DNA of 59,022 nt from Longimicrobium sp. (GCA_036377595.1 DASUYB010000189.1:1-59022); one strand, 5' to 3'; shown: positions 42,383 to 50,917, counted from the stretch's first letter. Numbers and translations: made by a program. The notes: a model not told the origin generated them from the letters alone.

Positions 42383-43456
42383 CTATCTGCGCCCCCTCCT
42401 GAATCGCTGGCCAACCTTGATTAGATAAGCAACCTCGCGACCTGGTGCGGCAGATTCGGCTTCAAGTAGCGCAATTCGCCGCTGCCGAACTGCAAAGAAG
42501 GCCTTTACAGCGGCCCCCGGTCTGAATCTCGCCAAATTCTCTAATGTTTCTCCCACGACTGTCAATACCGTCTCCATTATTCCACTGCTCTGCTTCAACC
42601 GGTGCAAGCGGACGTGGCTGATATAATCTGCTCGCAGATCTTCTAATTCCTCTACGATCTCCGCCGGGGAAGCTGTAGCCGCGGAAACTTTACGCATCCA
42701 TTTACGAAGACGCAGGCAGTCTTGCCTTACCAATTCATCGGATCGGAAGTCGACAACTTGCTCCCAAGATACGCTCTCGTCAGGAAGTGGTAGCTCGTTG
42801 AGAACGATTTGAATCACAGGCTCGGTAGCTACACCTTGAAGCTTCTCAGAAGCAAGGGCTGCCTCAAGATGCTTGATAGCCAACTCAACCGGTCGAAGAT
42901 CCAACAGATCCTCGGTATACTCCACGGCTGTTGGCGCGGCTCGCAACGACGCCGATCGAACCTCTGCGGGAAGTGATCGCAAAAATCCTAAAGCACGCCC
43001 GAGGTCCGGAGCACTTAGTGAGTGACTTAGGTTTGATGATTCGACGAGTGGAACTGTTCTGCGTTGAGTGTGGTGTTCGACGAGAGTAGCAAGGACACGA
43101 AGACCTGAGCTGCGTCCGTAATCCTCGAACGAAGCAAGATGCTCGATCTCCAGCGGGTCGATCGGGCGCCTGAGTGATAATCCGTGCAATAAACTATGTG
43201 CAGCGGCCACAGCTCCAAGCCATTGAATTCGCTGAATCGCGGGATCGTCCTCTGAAACGGCCAGCATGTGTTCAGATTGGACACCAAACACAAGCTCGTT
43301 CTCAAACAACCAATGGAGATCTGCTCTTTCGCTATCCAAAACGGGATATGCGATTTCCGAGTTGAACATTGGGACGCCAATCCGATCAAACAGCAGGAAA
43401 TCGCGTTTCCGGAGGGGCGCTTGGCGCGGGTCCTTTACGGCAAAGAAGGTATCCAT
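42383..43456 (-). CDS. Hypothetical protein, AT-rich accessory gene
   Basis: From ATG 43456 the product has 357 residues; a TTG at 43489 inside the queA end is the alternative. It begins MDTFFAVKDPRQAPLRKRDFLLFDRIGVP. The middle is helical and Leu/Glu-rich (GRALGFLRSLPAEVRSASL, ELEDLRADYISHVRLHRL) and the end is basic (RFRRGRR). A hydrophobic patch near residue 310 (GIMETVLTVVGETLENLARF) is the only candidate for membrane contact. The family is unknown to me. The base composition is clearly lower in GC than queA and the NFACT gene, which suggests transfer. Confidence 0.7.
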   Translation of the reverse strand: MDTFFAVKDPRQAPLRKRDFLLFDRIGVPMFNSEIAYPVLDSERADLHWLFENELVFGVQSEHMLAVSEDDPAIQRIQWLGAVAAAHSLLHGLSLRRPIDPLEIEHLASFEDYGRSSGLRVLATLVEHHTQRRTVPLVESSNLSHSLSAPDLGRALGFLRSLPAEVRSASLRAAPTAVEYTEDLLDLRPVELAIKHLEAALASEKLQGVATEPVIQIVLNELPLPDESVSWEQVVDFRSDELVRQDCLRLRKWMRKVSAATASPAEIVEELEDLRADYISHVRLHRLKQSSGIMETVLTVVGETLENLARFRPGAAVKAFFAVRQRRIALLEAESAAPGREVAYLIKVGQRFRRGRR

Positions 43457-43478
43457 TTCACTCGTGTTGAAAGCCGCT

Positions 43479-44525
43479 TTAGATGACAAGCATCGCGTCC
43501 CCGTACGAGAAGAACCGATACCCGCACTCCACCGCCTCTTCGTACGCCCGCATCACAAGGTCGTATTCCGCGAACGCTGCCACCAGCATCAGCAGCGTCG
43601 ACTTGGGGAGATGGAAGTTGGTGATGAGGTGGTCGACGGCGCGGAAGCGGTACGGGGGGCGGATGAAGATGTCGGTCCACCCCTCGCCGGGGTGGACAAT
43701 GCCGTGCTCGTCCGTCACCGTCTCGAGCGTGCGCGTGACCGTGGTGCCCACCGCCCAGAGGGCGCCGCCGGCGGCGCGGACGGCGTTCAGCTCCTCGGCG
43801 GCCGCGGCGGGGACGTGGTACCACTCGCTGTGCATGCGGTGCTCGGCGGGGTCCTCCGTCTCCACCGGGCGGAAGGTGCCGACGCCCACGTGCAGCACCA
43901 GCCGCACGATGCGCACGCCCTTCGCCTCCAGCGCCGCCAGCAGCCCGGGGGTGAAGTGCAGCCCCGCCGTGGGCGCCGCCACGGAGCCGCGCTCGCGGGC
44001 GTAGACGGTCTGGTAGCGCTCGCGGTCCTCCTCCGTGGCGCGGTGCTGGACGTAGGGCGGCAGCGGCACCTCGCCGTAGCGGTCCAGCGCCTCGGACAGC
44101 GGCAGGCGCGTGTGCAGCCGCACGATACGCTCGCCGCCGGGCGTGCTCTCCAGGATTTCCACCCGCAGCTCGTCGGAGACATCTACCGAGCGCCCGGGCT
44201 TGAGCTTGGCGCCGGGGCGGACGAGCGCCGTCCACGTCTTCTCGTCGCCGCCGTGCGGGGTGAGGAGGAGCACCTCGGCTTCGGCGCCGCTGGCCCGGCG
44301 GCCCAGGAGGCGCGCGGGGAAGACGCGCGTCTCGTTCACCACCAGCGCGTCGCCGGCGGGGATGTAGTCGACGAGGTCGGCGAACACGCGGTGCGCCAGC
44401 TCGCCCGTGGCACGGTCGACCACGAGCAGGCGGCTGGCGTCGCGGCGCTCGGCGGGCGCCTGCGCGATCTGCTCGGGCGGAAGGTGGAAGTCGTAGTCGG
44501 AGGTGCGGTAGCCGCGCTCCGTCAT
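43479..44525 (-). CDS. queA: S-adenosylmethionine:tRNA ribosyltransferase-isomerase
   Basis: The product has 348 residues from ATG 44525. It makes epoxyqueuosine in tRNA. Family motifs are DYDFHLPPEQIAQ, RDASRLLVVDR, ALVVNETRVFPARL, VAAPTAGLHFTPGLL, LHVGVGTFRPVE and ITNFHLPKSTLLMLV. The frame upstream to 44795 crosses intergenic repeats and is not coding. No tgt or queG is in the window. Confidence 0.95.
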   Translation of the reverse strand: MTERGYRTSDYDFHLPPEQIAQAPAERRDASRLLVVDRATGELAHRVFADLVDYIPAGDALVVNETRVFPARLLGRRASGAEAEVLLLTPHGGDEKTWTALVRPGAKLKPGRSVDVSDELRVEILESTPGGERIVRLHTRLPLSEALDRYGEVPLPPYVQHRATEEDRERYQTVYARERGSVAAPTAGLHFTPGLLAALEAKGVRIVRLVLHVGVGTFRPVETEDPAEHRMHSEWYHVPAAAAEELNAVRAAGGALWAVGTTVTRTLETVTDEHGIVHPGEGWTDIFIRPPYRFRAVDHLITNFHLPKSTLLMLVAAFAEYDLVMRAYEEAVECGYRFFSYGDAMLVI

Positions 44526-44538
44526 CGCGGAACCGCAG

Positions 44539-44573
44539 TGCGAAAGTGCGAGGGTGCGAGAGTGCGAAAGTGT
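44539..44573. repeat. Degenerate octamer repeat gcgaaagt/gcgagagt
   Basis: Four imperfect copies of an 8-base unit (gtgcgaaa, gtgcgagg, gtgcgaga, gtgcgaaa) lie 13 bases upstream of the queA start. It is the reverse-complement form of the array at 27113. Confidence 0.7.
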
Positions 44574-44717
44574 CGCGGCGCGTCGACGGACTGTGGTGCG
44601 GACGCGGCTACAGATTCCTCGGGTGCCGCCGGAATTCGGCGCGGGGATGGATTCGGCGCGGCGGCACCGCTCGGAATGACAGGCTTGGGGGCACTCAACC
44701 GACCACCGCGCCGACGA

Positions 44718-44764
44718 AGTCCGCGAAGGCGGACTGCGTGTGGTTGTAGCCGCGAGTTTACTCG
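44718..44764. repeat. Dispersed intergenic repeat, copy 2
   Basis: agtccgcgaaggcggact followed by gtggttgtagccgcg is the inverse of the copy at 2756-2801. The neighbouring 44597-44682 block (acagattcctcgg...cggaatgacag) matches part of 12165-12296. So the 345-base gap between queA and ruvB is almost entirely repeats. Confidence 0.75.
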
Positions 44765-44785
44765 CACACCGCGCTCCTGGCCATC

Positions 44786-44868
44786 CCACGCACAATCTCC
44801 ATCTCCATCTTCATCCCACGCCCCATCCCCATCCCACGCACAATCCCCATCCCCCCATCTCCATCCCC
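44786..44868. repeat. Pyrimidine-rich (CCCATC)n tract
   Basis: Degenerate units of ccatctccat/ccccatcccca/cccacgcacaat run for about 80 bases just beyond the ruvB stop (44871). The strand asymmetry (almost no G) is striking. It may affect transcription end of the ruvB message. Confidence 0.65.
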
Positions 44869-44870
44869 CG

Positions 44871-45920
44871 TCACGCGTCGAAGAGGCTGCTCTGGGGGCC
44901 GTCGCCGCGGTTCTCGACGGGGGGCGCGTAGCCCATGCGGCGGTAGGCGAGCGACGTGGCCACGCGGCCGCGCGGGGTGCGCATCAGGAAGCCGTTCTGG
45001 ATCAGGAACGGCTCGTACACCTCCTCCAGCGTCCCCGAATCCTCGCCGATCGCCACGGCCAGCGTGTTGAGGCCGACCGGACCGCCGCCGAACTGCTCGA
45101 TCAGCGAGCGCAGCACGCGGTTGTCCATCTCGTCGAGGCCGAACTCGTCCACGTCGAGCATCTGCAGCGCCTTGTCGGCCACGTTCGTGTCGATCACGCC
45201 GTCGGCGCGCACCTGGGCGTAGTCGCGCACGCGGCGCATCAGGCGGTTGGCCACGCGCGGCGTCCCCCGCGATCGCTTCGCGATCTCCATCGCCCCCTCG
45301 GTCGTGCAGCGGACGCCCAGGATCTCGGCCGTGCGCGCGACGATGAAGGCCAGCTGGTCGACCGGATAGTAGTCCAGCCGCTGCACGATCCCGAAGCGCG
45401 CCCGCATCGGCGGCGTCAGCAGCCCGAAGCGCGTCGTCGCCCCCACCAGGGTGAAGCGCGGCACGGGCATGGTGATGGTCTGCGCGTGCGGGCCCTCGGA
45501 GAGGCGGATGTCGATGCGGTAGTCCTCCATCGCCGGGTAGAGGAACTCCTCGATGATCGGGCGCAGGCGATGGATCTCGTCGATGAACAGCACGTCGCCC
45601 TCGGAGAGGTTCGTGAGCGTGCTCACCAGGTCGGCCGGCTTCTCGAGCACCGGGCCGCTGGTGAGCTTGATGTTCACGTTCATCTCGCGGGCGATCAGCA
45701 TCCCCAGCGTGGTCTTCCCCAGCCCCGGCGGGCCGTAGAGGAGGACGTGGTCCAGCGGCTCGCGGCGGCTGAGCGCCGCGTCGATGGCGATCTTCAGCGA
45801 CTCCTTGGTCTTGGGCTGCCCGATGAACTCCGCCAGCCGCTGCGGCCGCAGGCTGAGCTCTGCGGTCTCGTCGTCCCCCATCGCCTCGGGGGTGGTGATC
45901 TCGGAGCGCTGCGGGTCCAC
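44871..45920 (-). CDS. ruvB: Holliday junction branch-migration helicase RuvB
   Basis: The product has 349 residues. Walker A is [11 protein letters not shown], Walker B is [25 protein letters not shown] and [28 protein letters not shown] are family motifs. It forms hexameric rings that drive branch migration with RuvA. The start is GTG at 45920. ruvA and ruvC lie upstream on the same strand, separated by two unrelated genes. Confidence 0.96.
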   Translation of the reverse strand: MDPQRSEITTPEAMGDDETAELSLRPQRLAEFIGQPKTKESLKIAIDAALSRREPLDHVLLYGPPGLGKTTLGMLIAREMNVNIKLTSGPVLEKPADLVSTLTNLSEGDVLFIDEIHRLRPIIEEFLYPAMEDYRIDIRLSEGPHAQTITMPVPRFTLVGATTRFGLLTPPMRARFGIVQRLDYYPVDQLAFIVARTAEILGVRCTTEGAMEIAKRSRGTPRVANRLMRRVRDYAQVRADGVIDTNVADKALQMLDVDEFGLDEMDNRVLRSLIEQFGGGPVGLNTLAVAIGEDSGTLEEVYEPFLIQNGFLMRTPRGRVATSLAYRRMGYAPPVENRGDGPQSSLFDA

Positions 45921-46021
45921 GGAGTCGCGCGTCGGGGCTGCGGGAGAGCTTCGGGTTACGCGCGGAAACTACAGGAGACGGGGGATGGGGGACAGGGGAC
46001 GGAGGACAGGGGATGGCCGAT

Positions 46022-46609
46022 TCAATACACGAACGGAACCAGCCGCTTGCGTGTCTGCATGAACCGTTCGTACGGCTCGCCGATCGCGGCCAGCAGCGCG
46101 CGCTCCTCGACCCGGATCCGGTACATGTAGACGGCCAGGGAACCGGCCGCGAACACCAGCGCCGACCCCCAGCTTCCCAGCGCGAGCCCGAACGCGGTGT
46201 TCATCAGGATTCCCGCCGTGTAGGACGGGTGGCGCAGGAGCGCGTACGCGCCGCGGGTGACGACTTCCTGGCCGGGAGCCGCTCGCACGTCGCCGGTGAA
46301 GGACGTGCCGAGCATGCGAAAGCAGTGACGCCGCAGGAGGCTGCCGGCAACGAGCAGCGCGATGCCGGCGAAGAAGGCGGCGGGACGCAGCGCGGGCGAG
46401 AACTGGAAAGGCCCGAGCCAGGCGAGAGGAATCCCGATGAGGAACGCCGCCTGGCCGCCGTACAGGATCACCTGGAGCGATCTCGCGTCGGATGCGCCGG
46501 CCGACCGCTTCGCTCGCCGGATGATGCCGAACTCGGGGCTGAACGCCCACACCACGGTGGCCCAGTACACGGCGGCGTAGGGCCAGACGAAGAGCAGCGG
46601 CGTCATCAC
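46022..46609 (-). CDS. ICMT/PEMT-like membrane methyltransferase
   Basis: The product has 195 residues. Four or five hydrophobic segments are followed by the family's conserved C-terminal half: RGAYALLRHPSYTAGIL, YRIRVEERALLAAIGEPYERFMQTRKRLVPFVY. Isoprenylcysteine carboxyl methyltransferase-like bacterial proteins methylate lipids or unknown substrates with SAM. It stands between ruvA and ruvB without clear functional link. Confidence 0.85.
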   Translation of the reverse strand: MMTPLLFVWPYAAVYWATVVWAFSPEFGIIRRAKRSAGASDARSLQVILYGGQAAFLIGIPLAWLGPFQFSPALRPAAFFAGIALLVAGSLLRRHCFRMLGTSFTGDVRAAPGQEVVTRGAYALLRHPSYTAGILMNTAFGLALGSWGSALVFAAGSLAVYMYRIRVEERALLAAIGEPYERFMQTRKRLVPFVY

Positions 46610-46753
46610 GTCTCCACGGCAGCGGGTGCTCCGGCCGAATCCGGCCGCCGAGGGGCCCTACGTGCCGCAGCGCATCATCGTTTCCGCCGGACCGGAGCAT
46701 GACCGATCCGGCCGGTCCACCGTCAGGCAGCGGCGGCGTCCCGGCGCGACCCG

Positions 46754-47350
46754 CTACTTCGCCGTCGCCCTTGCCAGCGCGTGGCGGATGAGCTCGGGGG
46801 CGGTGAGGTTCGCGCCCTGCTCGGCGACGACGGCGCGGACGGCGCGGTCGGCGTCGCCCTGCGTCAGGCCGAGGGCGATCAGCGCGCGCAGGGCCTCCTC
46901 CACCCCCGGCGTGCGCGCGGCCATCGCCGACGGCGCGAACGCCAGGTCGTCGAGCTTCCCCGAGAGCTCCACGGCGATGCGCTCGGCCGTCTTCTTCCCC
47001 ACCCCGCTGACGGCGGTGAGCGCCGCCACGTTGCGGTCGCGGATGGAGCGCACCAGCATCTCCGCGCTCATGGCCGACAGCAGCGCCAACGCCAGCCGCG
47101 GGCCGACGCCGGACGCGGAGATCAGGCGCGTGAACAGCGTCCGCTCCACCTCTTCCAGGAAGCCGTAGAGCGCCTGCGCGTCCTCGCGCACCAGGTGGTA
47201 GGTGCGCAGCGTCACCTGCTCGCCCAGCTTCGGCAGCCGCTCGAACACGGTGGTGGGGATGAAGACCTCGTAGGCCACGCCGCCCTGGGTCATCACCTCC
47301 ACGCGCTCCAGGTCGCGCAGCAGCAGCTCACCGCGGATGCGGGAGATCAT
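46754..47350 (-). CDS. ruvA: Holliday junction DNA helicase subunit RuvA
   Basis: The product has 198 residues. Domain I begins MISRIRGELL; the two helix-hairpin-helix motifs are LISASGVGPRLALALLS and LTAVSGVGKKTAERIAVEL; domain III is at the C-terminus (GVEEALRALIALGLTQGDADRAV). It binds four-way junctions and loads RuvB. The usual ruvCAB order is kept but spread out over 4 kb. Confidence 0.95.
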   Translation of the reverse strand: MISRIRGELLLRDLERVEVMTQGGVAYEVFIPTTVFERLPKLGEQVTLRTYHLVREDAQALYGFLEEVERTLFTRLISASGVGPRLALALLSAMSAEMLVRSIRDRNVAALTAVSGVGKKTAERIAVELSGKLDDLAFAPSAMAARTPGVEEALRALIALGLTQGDADRAVRAVVAEQGANLTAPELIRHALARATAK

Positions 47351-47380
47351 CTCGTCCGGTCAGTGTGGGATGTGGAGATT

Positions 47381-47408
47381 TGCCCGGTGGCCGGGGATCG
47401 AACCCGCA
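47381..47408 (-). other. tRNA 3'-end-like fragment
   Basis: On the minus strand the bases include gggttcgatcccc followed by ggccaccgggc, like a T-arm and the 3' side of an acceptor stem. No matching 5' half, anticodon arm or CCA is found upstream, so it is not a working tRNA. It could be a tRNA remnant or chance. Confidence 0.35.
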
Positions 47409-47422
47409 GAGGCAACAATGCA

Positions 47423-47456
47423 GGCGGGGCGCCCCTGAAACCAGAGGCGTCCCGCT
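47423..47456 (-). terminator. Hairpin after the precursor peptide gene
   Basis: gcggggcgcc and ggcgtcccgc pair with one G-T wobble, about 70 bases beyond the stop of the gene at 47526. It would separate the peptide gene from ruvA. No T-run. Confidence 0.5.
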
Positions 47457-47525
47457 CTCACTTCCAGCGTGCCGCCGTGATTGGAGCCGGCGCCCGCCGC
47501 GGTAGAACGCGCGGCGCTCCGCGGC

Positions 47526-47768
47526 TCAGCAATCGTTGGGGAAGCACAGGCTTCGGTTGTTGGTGCCGACCTCGGTGATGCAGACCACGTCGGAGTCGGA
47601 GTCTTCCCTGGTCAGCTCGTAGATCGTCCAGGTGACGATAGGTACCAGCAGTGTGGGTGTCGTGGCGTCCGCCCGGCCGCGGACCGTGCCCCGGCCGGCA
47701 CGGGAACCGCGCTCGACGGCGAACGACTCCACCGTCAGGGCCTCGAGGTCGAGCTTGAGCTTTCTCAT
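47526..47768 (-). CDS. RiPP-type precursor peptide (80 residues) between ruvC and ruvA
   Basis: From ATG 47768 (GGAGG six bases upstream; another ATG lies 12 bases earlier inside that region) the sequence begins MRKLKLDLEALTVESFAVER, the same leader as at 35981. GTVRGR follows, then a hydrophobic stretch TPTLLVPIVTWTIYEL, and a short C-terminal part with three cysteines (DVVCITEV, SLCFPNDC). The core is less Thr-rich than its relatives and the hydrophobic stretch is unusual for this peptide group. It is inserted between ruvC and ruvA on the same strand. No modification enzyme adjoins. Confidence 0.75.
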   Translation of the reverse strand: MRKLKLDLEALTVESFAVERGSRAGRGTVRGRADATTPTLLVPIVTWTIYELTREDSDSDVVCITEVGTNNRSLCFPNDC

Positions 47769-47989
47769 CTGGGCCTCCATGGTGGGGGGGGGAGGAGGGA
47801 CCCGCCGGCAGCGGCGGCTGCTTCCGCTGGCGGGTTCGGTGGACGGCAGGCGGGGCTGGATTCGCGAATCTGGACCTACGGAGTCTTTGGCGCCCTACAA
47901 GGTTGGAGGAGTGACGCCCGAAGGGCAAGGAGGCGGGTTTGCGGGTCACGGCGGAAGCGCGGATCCACAACATGGCGACGACGAGATCG

Positions 47990-48574
47990 TCACGGGCGGA
48001 GCTTGGGCGGGGTGATCAGCGAGCGCAGCGCGGCGATCTGTGCCGACGCCTTCGCGGCGGGGCCGAAGCCGCGAAAGCAGTGGCAGAGCGCGATGGCTAC
48101 GCCGTCCGCCGCGTCGTGCGGCTTCGGCGGCTCCTTCAGACGGAGGAGACGCTGCACCATGTAGCCCACCTGGTCCTTCGTCGCCGCACCCGCGCCCACC
48201 ACCGCGTTCTTCACCTCGGCGGGAGGATACTCCGCCACCTCCAGCTCCCGCAGCGCCGCCGCGAGGAGGATCACGCCGCGCGCGTGGCCCAGCACCATCG
48301 ACGTGCGCACGTTCTTGCCGTAGAACGCCGACTCCACCGCCAGCACCGTAGGCCGCGCGCGGCCGATGATCTCGCCCACGCCCTCGTAGATGTCGCGCAG
48401 GCGCTCGGCCAGCGGCGCGCGGGGGTGGGTGCGCACCACGCCGCACTCCAGCAGCGAAACGGCGCCGTCGCCCTGCCGTGCGACGACGCCGTAGCCGGTG
48501 ACCGCGGTGCCGGGGTCGATCCCCAGCACCACCGCCTGTCCCGCCTTGAGATCAGACCTCGGCGAGGTCGACAT
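47990..48574 (-). CDS. ruvC: Holliday junction endonuclease RuvC
   Basis: The product has 194 residues. The catalytic acids are in VLGIDPGTAVTGYG, AVESAFYGKN and HDAADGVAIALCH. It cuts four-way junctions as a dimer. The ATG lies inside the 3' end of yebC (23-base overlap), so the two are co-transcribed. Confidence 0.95.
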   Translation of the reverse strand: MSTSPRSDLKAGQAVVLGIDPGTAVTGYGVVARQGDGAVSLLECGVVRTHPRAPLAERLRDIYEGVGEIIGRARPTVLAVESAFYGKNVRTSMVLGHARGVILLAAALRELEVAEYPPAEVKNAVVGAGAATKDQVGYMVQRLLRLKEPPKPHDAADGVAIALCHCFRGFGPAAKASAQIAALRSLITPPKLRP

Positions 48575-49292
48575 CCATGTCGGCGTTGGTGTAGACCTTC
48601 TGCACGTCGTCCAGGTCCTCGAGCAGGTCCAGCAGCTTCGCCAGCGTCTGCGCGTCGTCGCCCGTCACCTTCACCTCGGTCTTGGGGACCATCGCCAGCT
48701 CGGCGCTGTCCCACTCGATCCCCTTCTCGCGCAGCCCGTCCTGCACCGCGCCCAGGTCGGAGGTGGCGGTGTAGACGGTGTGCACGCCTTCCTCGCTCAC
48801 CACATCCTCGGCGCCGGCCTCGAGGGCGGCCTCCATCACCGTGTCCTCGTCGAAGCGCTCGCCGTCGATCACGATCTCGCCGCGGCGGTCGAACATCCAC
48901 GCGACGGAGCCGGTGGTGCCCAGGTTGCCGCCGTTGCGGGAGAGCCAGCGGCGGATGTCGGCCACGGTGCGGTTGGCGTTGTCGGTCAGCGCGTCGATCA
49001 TGATGGCCACGCCGGCGGGGCCGTAGGCCTCGTAGGTGATCTCCTCGTAGCTCACGCCCTCGAGCTCGCCCGTGCCCTTCTTGATGGCGCGGTCGATGTT
49101 GTCGTTGGGCATGTTGGCCGCGCGGGCCGTGTCCATGGCCAGGCGCAGGCGCGGGTTGCCCGCCGGATCGCCGCCGCCGGCCTTGGCCGCCACCGTGATC
49201 TCACGGATGATCTTGGTCCAGGCGGCGGCGCGCTTGCTGTCGGTGAGCGCCTTCTTGTGCTTGATCTGCTTCCACTTGCTATGCCCGGCCAC
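48552..49292 (-). CDS. YebC/TACO1-family protein
   Basis: The product has 246 residues. The N-terminus MAGHSKWKQIKHKKALTDSK and the stretches NPRLRLAMDTARAANMPNDNIDRAIKK and YEAYGPAGVAIMIDALTDN are diagnostic. Family members aid translation of polyproline stretches or act as regulators (PmpR). It starts the yebC-ruvC unit; a promoter is proposed at 49347-49375. Confidence 0.95.
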   Translation of the reverse strand: MAGHSKWKQIKHKKALTDSKRAAAWTKIIREITVAAKAGGGDPAGNPRLRLAMDTARAANMPNDNIDRAIKKGTGELEGVSYEEITYEAYGPAGVAIMIDALTDNANRTVADIRRWLSRNGGNLGTTGSVAWMFDRRGEIVIDGERFDEDTVMEAALEAGAEDVVSEEGVHTVYTATSDLGAVQDGLREKGIEWDSAELAMVPKTEVKVTGDDAQTLAKLLDLLEDLDDVQKVYTNADMDVDLAEV

Positions 49293-49346
49293 GGGGCACC
49301 TCCACGCGATGTCGTCGGGTTCTGGCAGGATGCACGTAAGCTGAGA

Positions 49347-49375
49347 AAGATAGCCGAATTGGCGGATTTCTTCAA
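49347..49375 (-). promoter_or_regulatory. Sigma70-type promoter for yebC-ruvC
   Basis: On the minus strand TTGAAG (49370-49375) is followed after 17 bases by TATCTT (49347-49352), a good match for both boxes at ideal spacing. The start of yebC is about 50 bases downstream. The remaining gene-free 49376-49626 shows nothing else. Confidence 0.55.
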
Positions 49376-49626
49376 TCGCCGGGGAGATTTATAAAGCCAG
49401 CACGCGAGTGGGCGAGGCACACAGGGCCGAACGAACTCATTCCATGAAGACGATCGAGCAGCGTTGGAGGGGCGGACTCGGTTTAAAACTGAATCGGAAA
49501 CCCGCATTACAATGCCGACGTATTTGGCTGTGATGGGTGTTCCTCAGATCAGATTCTCATCCTCACCCCGAACGACTGAACGGATGAGCATGGCGATCGA
49601 TCCAACATTCCCGAAGGAGTCGCGGC

Positions 49627-50277
49627 TTGCTTTTTCACGCCAGCCTGTTTGTCCTAGCAACTCTGCTTGCGCTTTGCATAGGAGTTGGAGTGAGCACCCT
49701 CGCCGGGTTAGAAGCGTCTAGCGAGCCCGCGTTGCGATCGGCAGGCGGAATGCTCCAGCTACTGGGCGTCGCCGCCGTCGGGTATGGTATCATGCAATTA
49801 CGGCGGGAGTTTGGGCTCCCATCACTTTCATTTGAGTGGCGAGCAGAATCAAAGCAGGTGTGGGAACAAGCGAGGAAATGGGCGGTTAAGCGACTCCGGC
49901 GACCCCAGAGTCTCGAACCACCTCTAATGGGTTCCGCTTCAGGCTCGTTAGGCGGTCTGTCTATTAAAGCGAGAGGAAAGGTTCGTTATGGGACGGATGC
50001 AACCGTCGAACAACGGCTAGCACTTGTCGAGCGGATATTAGACCAGATACAGGACGCGACGTGGAATCTCGAAGACAGAGTAGAGGCTCAACATAAGCAG
50101 ATATTGGAAGCACTTAGCGCCGAAACAAACGCGCGAACAACTGCAATCGCAGAGGTTCAGAACAGGTTTCATCAGTATGCGACGAGCGACCTACATTTGG
50201 AAATTGTCGGGCTAGGATGGGTTCTGTTCGGCACAGTCCTCTCGACGTGGGCACCAGAGATCGCGAGGACACTCTAA
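49627..50277 (+). CDS. Hypothetical membrane protein with central coiled coil
   Basis: The product has 216 residues. Two hydrophobic segments at the N-terminus (residues about 5-27 and 36-55), a long polar middle (60-190) with a heptad-like coiled coil (LALVERILDQIQDATWNLEDRVEAQHKQILEAL), and a last membrane segment (EIVGLGWVLFGTVLSTWA). The start is TTG 49627 with GGAG nine bases upstream. Base composition is much lower in GC than the neighbours, so it is probably acquired. No family recognised. Confidence 0.65.
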   Translation: MLFHASLFVLATLLALCIGVGVSTLAGLEASSEPALRSAGGMLQLLGVAAVGYGIMQLRREFGLPSLSFEWRAESKQVWEQARKWAVKRLRRPQSLEPPLMGSASGSLGGLSIKARGKVRYGTDATVEQRLALVERILDQIQDATWNLEDRVEAQHKQILEALSAETNARTTAIAEVQNRFHQYATSDLHLEIVGLGWVLFGTVLSTWAPEIARTL

Positions 50278-50303
50278 GCCCGTACTTCCATGGATGACGA
50301 CGA

Positions 50304-50336
50304 GCAGCCCCGGAGCGATCTCGTCCCCGGGGCTGC
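50304..50336. terminator. Hairpin between the membrane protein and tRNA-Lys
   Basis: gcagccccgg and ccggggctgc pair around 13 bases. It lies ten bases past the tRNA-Lys 3' end on the minus strand and 27 bases past the upstream plus-strand gene, so it could serve both. No T-run. Confidence 0.6.
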
Positions 50337-50345
50337 GTGAGTAGA

Positions 50346-50418
50346 TGGGTCGGGTGGGACTCGAACCCACGACCATCGGATTAAAAGTCCGGTGCTCTAC
50401 CAGCTGAGCTACCGACCC
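50346..50418 (-). tRNA. tRNA-Lys (anticodon UUU)
   Basis: The minus strand folds as a full cloverleaf: acceptor GGGTCGG/CCGACCC with discriminator A, D-arm with AGCTCAGCTGGTAGAGC, anticodon loop CTTTTAA giving UUU, and T-arm GTGGG-TTCGAGT-CCCAC. CCA is not encoded. It lies at the edge of an AT-rich accessory gene, a common integration point. Confidence 0.95.
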
Positions 50419-50467
50419 CAAGCGTTTGAAACTAAACGGAGATGCGGGCTTCCTCAAGCGCCGCGGG

Positions 50468-50791
50468 CTATTTCGCCTCGCGCGGGAACACGCCCATGCG
50501 CAGCCGCACCTCGCGCGGCACGCCCAGCTGCCGCAGCAGCGCCTCGCCGTCGCGGAAGCCGCAGACCTCGCGCTGGACCACGTAGTACCACATCGCCTCG
50601 CCCGCGGCGCGCACCAGCTCGTCACGCTCCGCCGCATCGCCGGGCGCGGCGTCGAACGCCTTCAGCGCGTCGAGCGCGGCACTGGCGCGGCGGCCCAGGC
50701 GCGCCAGCGTGGCCGCCTTCTCCTGCAGCAGCTCGTACTCGAACACGTCCAGGGGCGAGGCCCGGGACGATGGATTGCGGGGCGTTCGCAC
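50468..50791 (-). CDS. DUF6665-like small helical protein
   Basis: From GTG 50791 the product has 107 residues. SRASPLDVFEYELLQEKAATLARLGRRASAALDAL matches the DUF6665 pattern, followed by a second helical pair (ERDELVRAAGEAMWYYVVQREVCGFRD). Function unknown. The frame is open up to 50920, but the added residues (ICLPLAGWVLNHREK) run through the preceding terminator and are not conserved. Confidence 0.65.
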   Translation of the reverse strand: MRTPRNPSSRASPLDVFEYELLQEKAATLARLGRRASAALDALKAFDAAPGDAAERDELVRAAGEAMWYYVVQREVCGFRDGEALLRQLGVPREVRLRMGVFPREAK

Positions 50792-50917
50792 GTTCGGTTT
50801 CTCGCGGTGATTCAGCACCCAGCCGGCGAGCGGCAGGCAAATCTCCCATACACCCACGAGGAACGGAAGGATTCGGTCGACGGAACAGATGAGGGAGATC
50901 GACAGCTCGGCGACGGC

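Noticed and set aside
47381-47408. A functional tRNA gene
   Set aside because: Only a T-arm-like and acceptor-3'-like stretch is present; no anticodon arm or 5' half can be folded.
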